43,455 nt of DNA, from contig CALVAL010000009.1 in NCBI GenBank assembly GCA_944325535.1, positions 1-43,455 on the forward strand, in the 5' to 3' direction. The notes beneath the pieces were generated by a model. It saw only the letters and a program-made list of their open reading frames with translations. It was not told the origin of the DNA and made no database searches. The position numbers and the translations under genes were made by a program. The stretch's first letter is position 1; every line of letters begins with the position of its first letter. The DNA is from Candidatus Gastranaerophilales bacterium. Lineage in GTDB: Bacteria > Cyanobacteriota > Vampirovibrionia > Gastranaerophilales > Gastranaerophilaceae. Positions 1-8,631 of the stretch are shown one piece after another.

Positions 1-1
1 T

Positions 2-1519
2 TTATTAGCAATATTAATATTTATTATTGGATATGGTCATTTTGGAGATGCAATAGTAGACTCTTTTAGGGAAGCATACATTCCAGAACAAATATCAAGC
101 GGAAAAGTCTTATATAAAAATATATTCTCTATTTATGCACCTTTTGCATATTTGTTTAATGGATTATTGTTTAAAATATTTGGTTCGAATTTAAAAGTTT
201 TATATGCAGTTGGATTAATGCTATCTTTAGGGATTTTGAATTTAACATATATTATTTCAAATTTATTTTTGGAAAAAAAATATTCTTTTAGTATTATTCT
301 TTTTATTATTTCAGGAGCTATTTTGTCTCCAAATGTATTTAACTATTTTTTTCCTTATTCATATGGAATATTATATGGCCTATTTTTTATACTTCTGTGT
401 TTATATTTTTGTTTTAAAGATAAATCTGCCCTAGCCTTTATTTTTTATAGTTTAGCAGTGTGTTCAAAATATGAGTTTATAATGTTATTGCCGCTATTAG
501 TATATGCTTGTCCTAAAAAAAATCTTTTAAAAAATCTTATATATTCATTTTTTACTGTATTAATTATCCTGTTGCCTCTTTTGCTGCAAAAAGTTGGTAT
601 AGAAAATATAATAGCGTCTTTTCAGATAATGCTAACAATGGCAACTACAAAGACTATTTATTGGTTTTATTCCATATTAGGTTTGACATTTCGCTTGGAG
701 CTTATTCCAATATATTTTATGAATTTTATAAAAATTCTAATACCTATGTTTTTTCTATGTAGGTTTTATTCTATTTTTACAGTTATTTGTACAATAATTT
801 ATTTCTATTATATTGCTTCACCTGAAATATTAATATTTATATTCCCGTTTATATTAATTTATGCATTAAAGAAATATAAAAATTTGACATCAGAGGAAAT
901 CTTTTTTGTAATAGCATCTCTATTAATTTCTGTAAAAATATTTTTTGCGTTCATAATGCAATCTTATGGAGTATTTTTTATTCCTTTTGGGTTGCTTTCT
1001 CTATATATACTTATACCTGATTCTTTTAAGAAAGCTTTATTTGTAGTAATTCTTTCGATAGCTTTTTCTTTGGGTATAAAAAATATTAATACTTTAGTTT
1101 TAAAAAATGTAAAAATACAAACTCAAAAGGGGATTTTTTATACAGATTCTAATTATGGAAATTCTATTAAACAATTAATTAGCTATATCGATAAAAATAC
1201 ACAGAATGACGAACAAGTATTAATATATCCAGAATGCTTAATAGCTAATTATATGTCGGAAAGAAAATCTGATAATAAATTTTATTCTTTAATTCCACTA
1301 TATGTTGAAACATTTGGTGAAGATATGATAATTAAAAGAATTGATAAATATAAACCTAAGTATATAATAATAAACAATTACAATACATCAAACTATTACT
1401 ACTCATATTTTGGACAAGATTATGCGGGTGAAATTATGAGTTATATTTTAGAAAACTATGTAAAGAAAACTCTAATAGGAGAAAACTTTATCTTTACTGT
1501 ATATGAAAGAAAATATTAG
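2..1519 (+). CDS. Membrane glycosyltransferase, GT-C (PMT/ArnT-like), 5' partial
   Basis: The frame is open from the window edge, so the true start lies upstream; about 505 residues are visible. The product is a very hydrophobic multi-pass membrane protein with a soluble C-terminal part of about 130 residues. Near the visible N-terminus there is a G-D, then D-S-F-R-E, followed by a G-K-V-L-Y-K-N segment. This resembles the first periplasmic loop of GT-C enzymes, which use polyprenyl-phosphate sugars and carry an acidic catalytic motif there. The likely role is transfer of a sugar to a lipid or protein at the outer face of the inner membrane. The acceptor cannot be told. Its stop codon overlaps the convergent downstream gene by 4 nt. 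Family assignment is by motif and topology, so a polymerase or flippase-like membrane protein is the main alternative. Confidence 0.65.
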   Translation, partial: LLAILIFIIGYGHFGDAIVDSFREAYIPEQISSGKVLYKNIFSIYAPFAYLFNGLLFKIFGSNLKVLYAVGLMLSLGILNLTYIISNLFLEKKYSFSIILFIISGAILSPNVFNYFFPYSYGILYGLFFILLCLYFCFKDKSALAFIFYSLAVCSKYEFIMLLPLLVYACPKKNLLKNLIYSFFTVLIILLPLLLQKVGIENIIASFQIMLTMATTKTIYWFYSILGLTFRLELIPIYFMNFIKILIPMFFLCRFYSIFTVICTIIYFYYIASPEILIFIFPFILIYALKKYKNLTSEEIFFVIASLLISVKIFFAFIMQSYGVFFIPFGLLSLYILIPDSFKKALFVVILSIAFSLGIKNINTLVLKNVKIQTQKGIFYTDSNYGNSIKQLISYIDKNTQNDEQVLIYPECLIANYMSERKSDNKFYSLIPLYVETFGEDMIIKRIDKYKPKYIIINNYNTSNYYYSYFGQDYAGEIMSYILENYVKKTLIGENFIFTVYERKY

Positions 1520-2523
1520 TCCTCATCTTTTTCCATAGCACGTCTTAGAATATTTCTATCGATTCTTTTTTTGCCATATTTTTTATAACTTTCTTCCATT
1601 AATTTTTCACTAGGTCGTTTCTTTTTAGGTGATTTATTTTCTCGAGAAATTACTGAATTTTTTGATAATTCTTTATACCATAATGACCAAAGAATAGAAC
1701 GCATTGGTAGTGAGTATTGAATTAAAATTTGTGCTATTAATGATTGGATTATTATGATTGATATTTCTGTTTTTGAAATAATACCAAGCCCGAATTGCGT
1801 TAAGTTTATATCTTGAATTTGACTAAGTAATGGAACTATAAGTTTAGATAAAAATGAACTTATACCGCTTATGTCAAATAGTTTAATAATAATTTGAGGG
1901 ATAAATAAATATGTAAAGATTCCTGTGAAACAAATTAATAAAAAAGTTGAAAGAAATTTTCCTTTTACTAATCCAATACTTCTTTTAAAGCATTCTACAG
2001 GATTTAATTCCGGCTCAAATGTGAATACTTGGAATACTAAAACAAAATATACTGCTAAAATTCCACAAATAACCCAAAATAAAGGGCAAGCTGCAATTAT
2101 TGAAAAAATGCCTACAAAAACCCAGATACCAATAAAAGCAAATGATCTTCTTTTTATTAGCTCTGTATGTGCATCAAAATCATATACCTTTCCAGATTTT
2201 GACATATTCTCATACATGGAATTAATTGCTCCATAGGCAATTAAATATTCCCAAAAAGCTTTCATAAAAATCATGAGTCCAGGAAGGGTTATGATTATAG
2301 AAAATAAAATTAAAATTAAAAAATCGTTAAAAATGTGGAATCTATCTATTAGTGCACTAATGTTTTGTGTATAGAAATATGAAATAGTAAAAATTAAGAT
2401 CAAGCCTAAAATTTGTCCTAGCACAGGAAAAGTCATATACTTTATGAACTTATCGAAATTGGAAAAGTATAGCCCTATAGATTCTATAAAAATTCCCAAA
2501 GGAGTCTGTGTCTTTTTTGCCAT
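1516..2523 (-). CDS. Multi-pass integral membrane protein of unknown function
   Basis: 335 residues. Long hydrophobic segments lie around residues 30-50, 67-92, 130-165, 190-212 and 250-270. The C-terminal tail of about 45 residues is strongly basic (K/R-rich) and probably cytoplasmic. The ATG at 2523 is preceded by GGAG with good spacing, which supports the start. I do not recognise a named family; the architecture resembles uncharacterised six-helix proteins of the YIP1/DUF4013-like kind, but no diagnostic motif is seen. It is divergent from the PHP gene at 2575, and the two -10 elements appear to overlap. Its 3' end overlaps the GT-C gene by 4 nt. Confidence 0.7.
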   Translation of the reverse strand: MAKKTQTPLGIFIESIGLYFSNFDKFIKYMTFPVLGQILGLILIFTISYFYTQNISALIDRFHIFNDFLILILFSIIITLPGLMIFMKAFWEYLIAYGAINSMYENMSKSGKVYDFDAHTELIKRRSFAFIGIWVFVGIFSIIAACPLFWVICGILAVYFVLVFQVFTFEPELNPVECFKRSIGLVKGKFLSTFLLICFTGIFTYLFIPQIIIKLFDISGISSFLSKLIVPLLSQIQDINLTQFGLGIISKTEISIIIIQSLIAQILIQYSLPMRSILWSLWYKELSKNSVISRENKSPKKKRPSEKLMEESYKKYGKKRIDRNILRRAMEKDED

Positions 2524-2557
2524 AAATTTTCTCCGCTTCTTTTTTATTCCTAATTGT

Positions 2558-2565
2558 AGTATAAA
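2558..2565. promoter_or_regulatory. Overlapping divergent -10 elements
   Basis: The sequence AGTATAAA reads as TATAAA (2560-2565) on the plus strand toward the PHP gene and as TATACT (2563-2558) on the minus strand toward the membrane-protein gene. The plus-strand element ends 9 nt before the ATG at 2575, which would leave only a 2-3 nt leader. Neither side has a clear -35 hexamer. Confidence 0.35.
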
Positions 2566-2574
2566 GATATTGTT

Positions 2575-3186
2575 ATGAAAAATTTAAAAGAAGAAGATTA
2601 TCTTTCAGGAAAGTTTAATTTACATATACATTCTACTTATTCAGATGGAAAAGCTGATTTTAAAGATATAATAGAATCTGCAAAAAATCGTGGATATAAA
2701 TTAATTTCTATTACAGATCATAATACTATTGATGGTCATAAAATATATAAAGATGAAATTCTTATCCCTGGTGTAGAATTTGATTGTTGGTATGGATATG
2801 TATTTATTCATTTATTGGCATATGGATTTGATGTAAATAATGAAGAATTAAATAAATTTATGGCAAAGACAAAAGCTGAAACTGAAGGCGATTTTATAAG
2901 ACTATTTTCAAAAAGAAATGTTCCTAAATTAATTAAAGCAATTCATGCTGCCGGTGGTATTGCAGTTTTAGCACATCCTGCCTGTTATTGGGCAATAAAT
3001 TTAGAACGCATGGTAAAAAGTTTAATAAAAGATGGTCTAGATGGGATAGAAGTGTATTATCCCTATCCAAGATTTAGAAAAATTGTAAAATTTCATTCAT
3101 CTAAAGATGTAAAAAAAATTGCTGATAAGTATCCGGAATTAATTCAAACTGGTGGGACAGATTTTCACGGAGAAATTTTTTATTAG
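2575..3186 (+). CDS. PHP-domain metal-dependent phosphoesterase (TrpH/YciV-like), short
   Basis: 203 residues. Metal-binding motifs of the PHP superfamily are present in order: H-I-H at 17-19, T-D-H-N at 47-50, the P-G-V-E-F segment near 65, A-H-P near 133 and D-F-H-G at 194-197. Members of this branch hydrolyse nucleoside 3',5'-bisphosphates or short oligonucleotides, so a nucleotide phosphatase role is likely. TrpH/YciV proteins usually reach about 270-290 residues. This one has a reduced middle insertion and stops only five residues after the last metal ligand. No Shine-Dalgarno site precedes the ATG. The radical SAM gene follows after 92 nt on the same strand. The C-terminus may be eroded (see findings). 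Confidence 0.75.
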   Translation: MKNLKEEDYLSGKFNLHIHSTYSDGKADFKDIIESAKNRGYKLISITDHNTIDGHKIYKDEILIPGVEFDCWYGYVFIHLLAYGFDVNNEELNKFMAKTKAETEGDFIRLFSKRNVPKLIKAIHAAGGIAVLAHPACYWAINLERMVKSLIKDGLDGIEVYYPYPRFRKIVKFHSSKDVKKIADKYPELIQTGGTDFHGEIFY

Positions 3187-3278
3187 TCAATAGGATATGT
3201 TTAATATCCCCAATGCGATAATTCTTTTTATAATTTGATTGAAATAATATATGAATGTCGAATTATTAAGGAGGATTC

Positions 3279-4109
3279 ATGAAAAATAGTATATTTACTG
3301 CCCCTGTCTATCAGTTAGATGAATTGAATAATCTTTTTATTGAAATGACTGCTCAAAATTGTAATCAAAGATGTAGTGTTTGTTACATAAAATTTCCGCT
3401 TAGTAAAAATATAAAGGATTTTATCTCTGTTGATAAAATAAAGGAAGCTCTTTTAGATACAAAATTTGAAAATATTTATTGTATTTATCTAACAGGTGCT
3501 GAGCCAATGACTCATCCTGATTTTAACTCGATATTGAGATTATGTTTAAAAAGATGCAATGTTTGTATCTGTACAAACGGAAGTTTTTTAAATGAAAAGA
3601 AAATCCGTTTTTTAAAAAAAGTAGAAGATGAAGGTTCAAACCAAATATTTTTTAAATTATCTTTGACACACTATAATGAGATAGAAAATGATAAATCTAA
3701 ATATCGAGGTAATTTTAGACAAACTATTTATGCTCTAAAGACTTTATGTAATTATAATTTTACATCTGTTTTAAATATCCAAAATTCTTATAGCTTAGAT
3801 AATAAAGAATTGATAAATAAATTCTCATTCATATTTCAAGAACAAAATATTACAAACACAGATATTCAAATAACACCATCTCATCCTAGTTTTAGTGAAG
3901 AAAATTTTTCTAAACCAGCTGTAAAAACGGATTGTATGCGTGGTAGAATATTATGTCAAAATGGAGTCTATGCTTGTCCTTTTCTGGCAAATGATTATCG
4001 TGGTCGAGTAGGTAGCTCTTTTAAAGATTTTTCTAAGTCAATTACTGCAGAAACAGATTTTTGTGCAACATGCTCAAAGTGTAATAATTACATTTTTTCA
4101 ATTGGATAA
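3279..4109 (+). CDS. Radical SAM protein with C-terminal cysteine-rich (SPASM-like) region
   Basis: 276 residues. The radical SAM cluster motif is C28-x3-C32-x2-C35 followed by Tyr, and the T-G-A-E-P segment near 77 matches the GGE-type SAM-binding motif. The C-terminal third adds further cysteines: single ones near 215, 222 and 229, and a C-x2-C-x2-C group near 260-266. This pattern fits auxiliary Fe-S clusters of SPASM or twitch domains found in peptide- and cofactor-modifying enzymes. A strong AAGGAGG site precedes the ATG. The substrate is unknown and no precursor-peptide gene is visible beside it. It follows the PHP gene and precedes the GH57 gene, from which it is separated by 167 nt. 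Confidence 0.75.
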   Translation: MKNSIFTAPVYQLDELNNLFIEMTAQNCNQRCSVCYIKFPLSKNIKDFISVDKIKEALLDTKFENIYCIYLTGAEPMTHPDFNSILRLCLKRCNVCICTNGSFLNEKKIRFLKKVEDEGSNQIFFKLSLTHYNEIENDKSKYRGNFRQTIYALKTLCNYNFTSVLNIQNSYSLDNKELINKFSFIFQEQNITNTDIQITPSHPSFSEENFSKPAVKTDCMRGRILCQNGVYACPFLANDYRGRVGSSFKDFSKSITAETDFCATCSKCNNYIFSIG

Positions 4110-4209
4110 AATGATTATATAAGCCTTATATATTAGGCAGAGAGCGAGTTTTAGGGCTAAGATATCGTAAACATTTGTAACATTATTCCAGTGTATTAAT
4201 ACTTAAGAG

Positions 4210-4238
4210 TTACCTTTTTGATAAAATTATGTTATAAA
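4210..4238 (+). promoter_or_regulatory. Putative sigma-70 promoter for the GH57 gene
   Basis: TTACCT (4210-4215), a 17-nt spacer and TATAAA (4233-4238), with a TG at 4230-4231 giving an extended -10. The -35 match is weak; the extended -10 and spacing support the call. Confidence 0.4.
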
Positions 4239-4278
4239 TAATAATGTAAAAATATATATTCAAACAAGAGAGATGAAT

Positions 4279-4283
4279 GGAGG
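4279..4283 (+). promoter_or_regulatory. Shine-Dalgarno site that decides the GH57 start
   Basis: GGAGG lies 5 nt upstream of the ATG at 4289. It overlaps an upstream in-frame ATG at 4277, which has no ribosome binding site of its own, so 4289 is the better start. Confidence 0.7.
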
Positions 4284-4288
4284 CAAAT

Positions 4289-6007
4289 ATGTCAGTAGGA
4301 CAATTCGTATTTATGTTGCATAGCCACCTGCCTTATTATAGAAAAGCGGGTATGTGGCCATTCGGAGAAGAGAATCTTTACGAATGTATGGCAGAAACTT
4401 ATGTACCTCTATTGAATGCTATATCTGAATTATATGAAGAAGGTATTAAGGCAAAATTAACTGTAGGTATTACACCAATTCTAGCAGAACAGCTTAATGA
4501 TGAACATTTACAAAATGGTTTTGTCGAATATATTGATTCAAGAATAGCTTCAGTATCGAAGGATTTGGAAAGATACCCTGATCCTAAAGTCGCTCATTCT
4601 CAACATTTGAAATACTTGGCTAAATATTATTTTGATTTATGGAATAAATTAAGAGATGATTTTGTAAATAAATACGAAAAAAATCTGATTAAATATTTTA
4701 AGAAATATCAAGACTTAGGTTGTATTGAAATTACTACATCAGGAGCAACTCATGGTTTTTCTCCATTATTAGCTACTGATAGTAACTTAAATGCTCAATT
4801 TAAAGTAGGTCAAGATACAACAAAGCGTTTATTTGGTAAAAAAGCAATGGGCGCATGGCTGCCTGAATGTGCATACCGTCAAGGATATGAATATGTAGGA
4901 AAAGATGGTAAAAAACATTGGAGACCTGCTATAGAAGTAACTCTTCAAAATAATGATATTCATTATTTCTTTACTGAATCACACGTTATAGAAGGCGGAA
5001 ATTCTATTGGAAATCGTCGTGTAATTGGTATGTATGGAAATATTGAATATATTCCTCTTCCAGAAAGACCTGCAACTGGATATGATACATATTCTGCTTA
5101 TTGGTTACCAGATGCTCAAGTAGCAGTTATGGGTAGAAATGATAGAGCAGGTTATCAAGTATGGTCAGCTGCTGATGGATATCCTGGGGATGGTTGTTTT
5201 AGAGAGTTCCATAAGAAAGACGATAAGTCAGGCATGCACTATTGGAGAATTACATCACCTACAACAGATTTAGGCGATAAAATGTTATATGATCCAGTAC
5301 TTGCTATGAATAAAGTAAATGAGAATTCTGACCACTATACAACTTTAATTTATCATTTATTAAATGATTACAAGCTAGCAAAAAATAAAGAAGGGCTTGT
5401 TATGGTATCATTTGATACTGAACTATTTGGTCACTGGTGGTTTGAAGGTGTTGAATTTATTAAACAAGTTATTAAGAAATTCAATGACTATTTGCCAGAA
5501 GTTGAAAGATTGACTGCTGGTGAATATGTGACTAAGTATCCTCCAAAAGAAGCTATTCAAATTCCTGAATCTTCTTGGGGACAAGGTGGTCATTTCTATG
5601 TATGGATGAATCATCTGACTGAATGGATGTGGCCAATAATTCATTCTTGTGAAAAACGTATTAATGCAATTGTTGATGCTCATTCTGAAATACCAGAAGA
5701 TAAGCTGTTGCATAGAGCATTAAATCAACTTGCTAGAGAAAATTTATTGCTACAAAGTTCTGATTGGCCGTTCTTGATTACAACATGGCAAGCTAAGGAT
5801 TATGCAACGGATAGATTTAATGAGCATGTTGATAGATTTAGCTTAATAGCTGATATGATTGAGGCTAATTCAATAGATGAAGCTAAATTAAGTGAAATCG
5901 AAAGTATTGATAATTGTTTTCCAGAAATTGATTATAGAGTATATCAATCAATAGAAGATGGTGTTATCCCTCAACAAGAGAAAAAATTAGCACCATTGTA
6001 TAAATAA
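4289..6007 (+). CDS. GH57 1,4-alpha-glucan branching enzyme (AmyC/DUF1957-like)
   Basis: 572 residues from the chosen start. GH57 conserved regions are visible: H-S-H-L-P at 11-15, G-A-T-H-G near 152, W-L-P-E at 190-193 (E193 as nucleophile) and F-D-T-E-L-F-G-H-W-W with D376 as acid/base. In this family such proteins form alpha-1,6 branches in glycogen-like glucans or hydrolyse alpha-glucans in the cytoplasm. No signal peptide is seen. The aromatic-rich C-terminal part (many Trp) matches the helical domain typical of GH57 branching enzymes. The gene stands alone between its own putative promoter and a strong terminator, suggesting separate regulation of storage-glucan metabolism. Branching versus amylase activity cannot be settled from motifs alone. 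Confidence 0.85.
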   Translation: MSVGQFVFMLHSHLPYYRKAGMWPFGEENLYECMAETYVPLLNAISELYEEGIKAKLTVGITPILAEQLNDEHLQNGFVEYIDSRIASVSKDLERYPDPKVAHSQHLKYLAKYYFDLWNKLRDDFVNKYEKNLIKYFKKYQDLGCIEITTSGATHGFSPLLATDSNLNAQFKVGQDTTKRLFGKKAMGAWLPECAYRQGYEYVGKDGKKHWRPAIEVTLQNNDIHYFFTESHVIEGGNSIGNRRVIGMYGNIEYIPLPERPATGYDTYSAYWLPDAQVAVMGRNDRAGYQVWSAADGYPGDGCFREFHKKDDKSGMHYWRITSPTTDLGDKMLYDPVLAMNKVNENSDHYTTLIYHLLNDYKLAKNKEGLVMVSFDTELFGHWWFEGVEFIKQVIKKFNDYLPEVERLTAGEYVTKYPPKEAIQIPESSWGQGGHFYVWMNHLTEWMWPIIHSCEKRINAIVDAHSEIPEDKLLHRALNQLARENLLLQSSDWPFLITTWQAKDYATDRFNEHVDRFSLIADMIEANSIDEAKLSEIESIDNCFPEIDYRVYQSIEDGVIPQQEKKLAPLYK

Positions 6008-6030
6008 TTAAAAATCATAAAATATAAGAA

Positions 6031-6066
6031 AGAGCTCTAAATGGTTAAAATTAGAGCTCTTTTTTA
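6031..6066 (+). terminator. Rho-independent terminator after the GH57 gene
   Basis: AGAGCTCTAA (6031-6040) and its exact complement TTAGAGCTCT (6051-6060) form a 10-bp stem with a 10-nt loop, followed directly by a T run. Confidence 0.9.
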
Positions 6067-6188
6067 TATGAATTTATATTGTTAAAAAATATTTACCCCA
6101 TTTGGATGATTTAATTAAATTTGCATTAAAGAAAAAAAAGTTTTTGTCGAACAACTTACTATAGACAGAATATTGGTTTGGAGAAAAT

Positions 6189-7829
6189 ATGACAGATACC
6201 CCATTAATGGCGTTAATAGATAATGCAGATGCTTTGTTGGAAGATGCAAGATCGTATCATGAAAGATATTTGATTAAGCAACAGGATGAAGACTTAGAGA
6301 AGGCTATAGAAGGTTATATAGATGTAATAAAAGTGAACCCATCTATTCCTGATGCCTATTATAGACTTGCTAGTCTATTGTTTGCAAAGGGACAAATTTC
6401 TGTAGAAGGTGCTATTGAACAATGCAAAACTGCTATTAGTTTAGAACCAAATAACGTTAATGCTCATATTTATTCTGGCTATTTTCAATGCTTAAATGGT
6501 GATTTTGATGCAGCAGAAAAAGAATTTTCTATTGCTATATCAAATTCCAAATTAAAATCTGCGCGTGCAAGACTTTTTCTTTCAAAAGTTTTGTTTTTCA
6601 AACTCAAAAATGAACATTCTTCAATAAAGAATGTTATGAAGTTTTTATATTATTTCTTATCAGGGAGCATGATGATTATGTGGGATAGCCCTTCTATAAA
6701 AATGTTTTGTAAGTTCTTAGCAAATGATTTTTCAGTTTTATCATATAAAGCACTAGGTGAAGCTTTTGAGAAGATGAAATTATTTCCATCAGCTTTTGAT
6801 GCTTATTCTAAAGGTCTTGAAAAAACTTCTCAAGGAAATTTATTTTATCAAAAAATGGGCGATTTATCTTTAGAATGTAATGATGTAGAAGCAAGTCTTG
6901 AATGCTATCAAAAGGCTTATGAATTGAATCCGCAAAATAGAGAAGTCTTAATTAAACTAGCGACTATTAATCAAACTTATTTTCCTGAAAAAATTGATGA
7001 AACAATTGATTACTATAATACTTTATTAGAATTTGGAATCGATTTAGACAAAATTTATTATGAGCTAGGACATTTATATTTAAATAAATCTGATAAAATT
7101 CATGCTGTAACTGCATTTAAATTAGCTCAGGAATTATGCCCTGAAAATCCATACTATAACAATTCACTAGCTTATGCTTATATAAAAGCAGAATTATATG
7201 ATGATGCTATTGAATATTATCAATTAGCAATAAAATTAAATCCTGATGCAGAATGGACTTCAATAGTTTGTCATGCCCTTGGCGCAATTTATGCGGAAGT
7301 AAAAGGAAACTATGAAGCAGCAGAAGCTACTTTTAATGCAGGTATCGTTCTTGATCCTAATAATGTTGATATTCAATTATCATTAGGTGATTTATTTATG
7401 GCTCAAGGTGACTTAGATAGAGCGATAAAGATTTATTGCGATGCAATATCAATTGATCCTGAAAATTATCTTTCATATGCAAAAACTGGCCTTGCATTAT
7501 GGGAAAAAGATTATCTAGAAGAATCAATTGTTGCATTCCATAAATCTATAGAATTGAATCCTGATTTTGAAATCGCTCAAAATAATTTAGGAGTTGTTTA
7601 TTTAGATGGAATGGGAGATCCAAAAGAGTCTGTTGATTACTTTAAAAAAGCTATAAACATCAATCCTAATTATACATTGGCTTATTTTAATTTAGGAAGA
7701 GCTTATCAAGCAATTGGAGATAAACCTCTTGCAGCAGAATATTTCCAAATGACCCTTGATTTGAATAAAGTGACTGAAGAATTATCAGAAAAAGATATTC
7801 GCCAAAGAATATATGACTTATTTAATTAA
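6189..7829 (+). CDS. Tetratricopeptide repeat (TPR) protein
   Basis: 546 residues, made almost entirely of TPR-type helical pairs. Typical N-P-x-x-x-x-A-Y, Y-x-x-A and L-N-P segments recur from about residue 45 to 115 and again from about 185 to 535. A less regular segment at about 115-185 includes a short hydrophobic patch. There is no signal peptide or catalytic motif. TPR superhelices bind partner proteins or peptides, so a scaffold or adaptor role is likely; the partner is unknown. A GGAG site precedes the ATG. The 3' end overlaps convergent tlyA by 8 nt. The preceding terminator and 181-nt gap suggest its own transcription unit. Confidence 0.85.
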   Translation: MTDTPLMALIDNADALLEDARSYHERYLIKQQDEDLEKAIEGYIDVIKVNPSIPDAYYRLASLLFAKGQISVEGAIEQCKTAISLEPNNVNAHIYSGYFQCLNGDFDAAEKEFSIAISNSKLKSARARLFLSKVLFFKLKNEHSSIKNVMKFLYYFLSGSMMIMWDSPSIKMFCKFLANDFSVLSYKALGEAFEKMKLFPSAFDAYSKGLEKTSQGNLFYQKMGDLSLECNDVEASLECYQKAYELNPQNREVLIKLATINQTYFPEKIDETIDYYNTLLEFGIDLDKIYYELGHLYLNKSDKIHAVTAFKLAQELCPENPYYNNSLAYAYIKAELYDDAIEYYQLAIKLNPDAEWTSIVCHALGAIYAEVKGNYEAAEATFNAGIVLDPNNVDIQLSLGDLFMAQGDLDRAIKIYCDAISIDPENYLSYAKTGLALWEKDYLEESIVAFHKSIELNPDFEIAQNNLGVVYLDGMGDPKESVDYFKKAININPNYTLAYFNLGRAYQAIGDKPLAAEYFQMTLDLNKVTEELSEKDIRQRIYDLFN

Positions 7830-8631
7830 GATTTGTATGAGCATCCTCTACAATTTGGTTGATATCAGGATTTATTCCTGAACTATCTGTAGAGAGCCAT
7901 ACTAAATATTCGATGTTTCCTGCAGGTCCTTTAATAGATGAATAAGTTAGCCCTTTAATAGAGTACTCGAGTTCTTTTATACAATTTAGAACATTTTCTA
8001 TTACGCAAATATGAGTTTTTTTATCTTTTACAACTCCACCTTTTTCAACTAAATCTTTCCCTGCTTCAAATTGTGGCTTTATAAGACATACCATTTCATG
8101 GAAGCTAGGATTTAATAGGTTTTTTAAATTCGGTAATACTTTTTCTAGTGATATAAATGATAAATCCGATACTAATAGTTCAGCTACTGGCTCATTTTCG
8201 GAATAAATATCTTCAAATTTACAAATTTTTAGATTAGTTTTTTCAATAGTCTTAACTTTTTCAGAGCTTCTAATTTTCCAATCAAGCTGGCCATAGCCAA
8301 CATCTACAGCATATACAAATTTTGCTCCATTTTGTAAAAGACAATCTGTAAATCCGCCAGTAGATGCTCCTGCATCAAAGCAAATTCTATCTTCTACTTT
8401 TACATCAAAACTCTCAAGAGCTTTTTTTAATTTAAATCCTCCTCTTGAAACAAAAGGCATTGATTTTACTTTGAATTCGTATTCCTTAGCCGGATCTATT
8501 TGAAACCCAGCTTTTGTTATAACATCAGTTCCAATCATTACATTACCTGCTAAGATAGCAGCTGAAGCCTTACTTTTATTTTCAAAATACCCTAAATCAA
8601 CTAAATGTTTATCTAATCTTTCTTTTTTCAA
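7822..8631 (-). CDS. tlyA: TlyA-family rRNA 2'-O-methyltransferase / hemolysin-like protein
   Basis: 269 residues. An S4 RNA-binding domain occupies roughly 1-62, followed by an FtsJ/RrmJ-type Rossmann methyltransferase. The linker S-R-G-G-F-K-L-K-K-A-L and the SAM-binding motif D-A-G-A-S-T-G-G-F-T near 84-94 are characteristic. Characterised TlyA proteins 2'-O-methylate cytidines in 16S and/or 23S rRNA and affect capreomycin sensitivity. The start is a TTG at 8631 whose codon overlaps the stop of tatD as TTGA, so translation is probably coupled. No other plausible start keeps the S4 N-terminus intact. It is the last gene of a minus-strand run with pfkB-type kinase, nuclease and tatD. Confidence 0.88.
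   Translation of the reverse strand: MKKERLDKHLVDLGYFENKSKASAAILAGNVMIGTDVITKAGFQIDPAKEYEFKVKSMPFVSRGGFKLKKALESFDVKVEDRICFDAGASTGGFTDCLLQNGAKFVYAVDVGYGQLDWKIRSSEKVKTIEKTNLKICKFEDIYSENEPVAELLVSDLSFISLEKVLPNLKNLLNPSFHEMVCLIKPQFEAGKDLVEKGGVVKDKKTHICVIENVLNCIKELEYSIKGLTYSSIKGPAGNIEYLVWLSTDSSGINPDINQIVEDAHTNLN

Noticed and set aside
4277-4288. Earlier ATG for the GH57 gene
   Set aside because: The GGAGG ribosome binding site overlaps this codon and is correctly spaced for the ATG at 4289.
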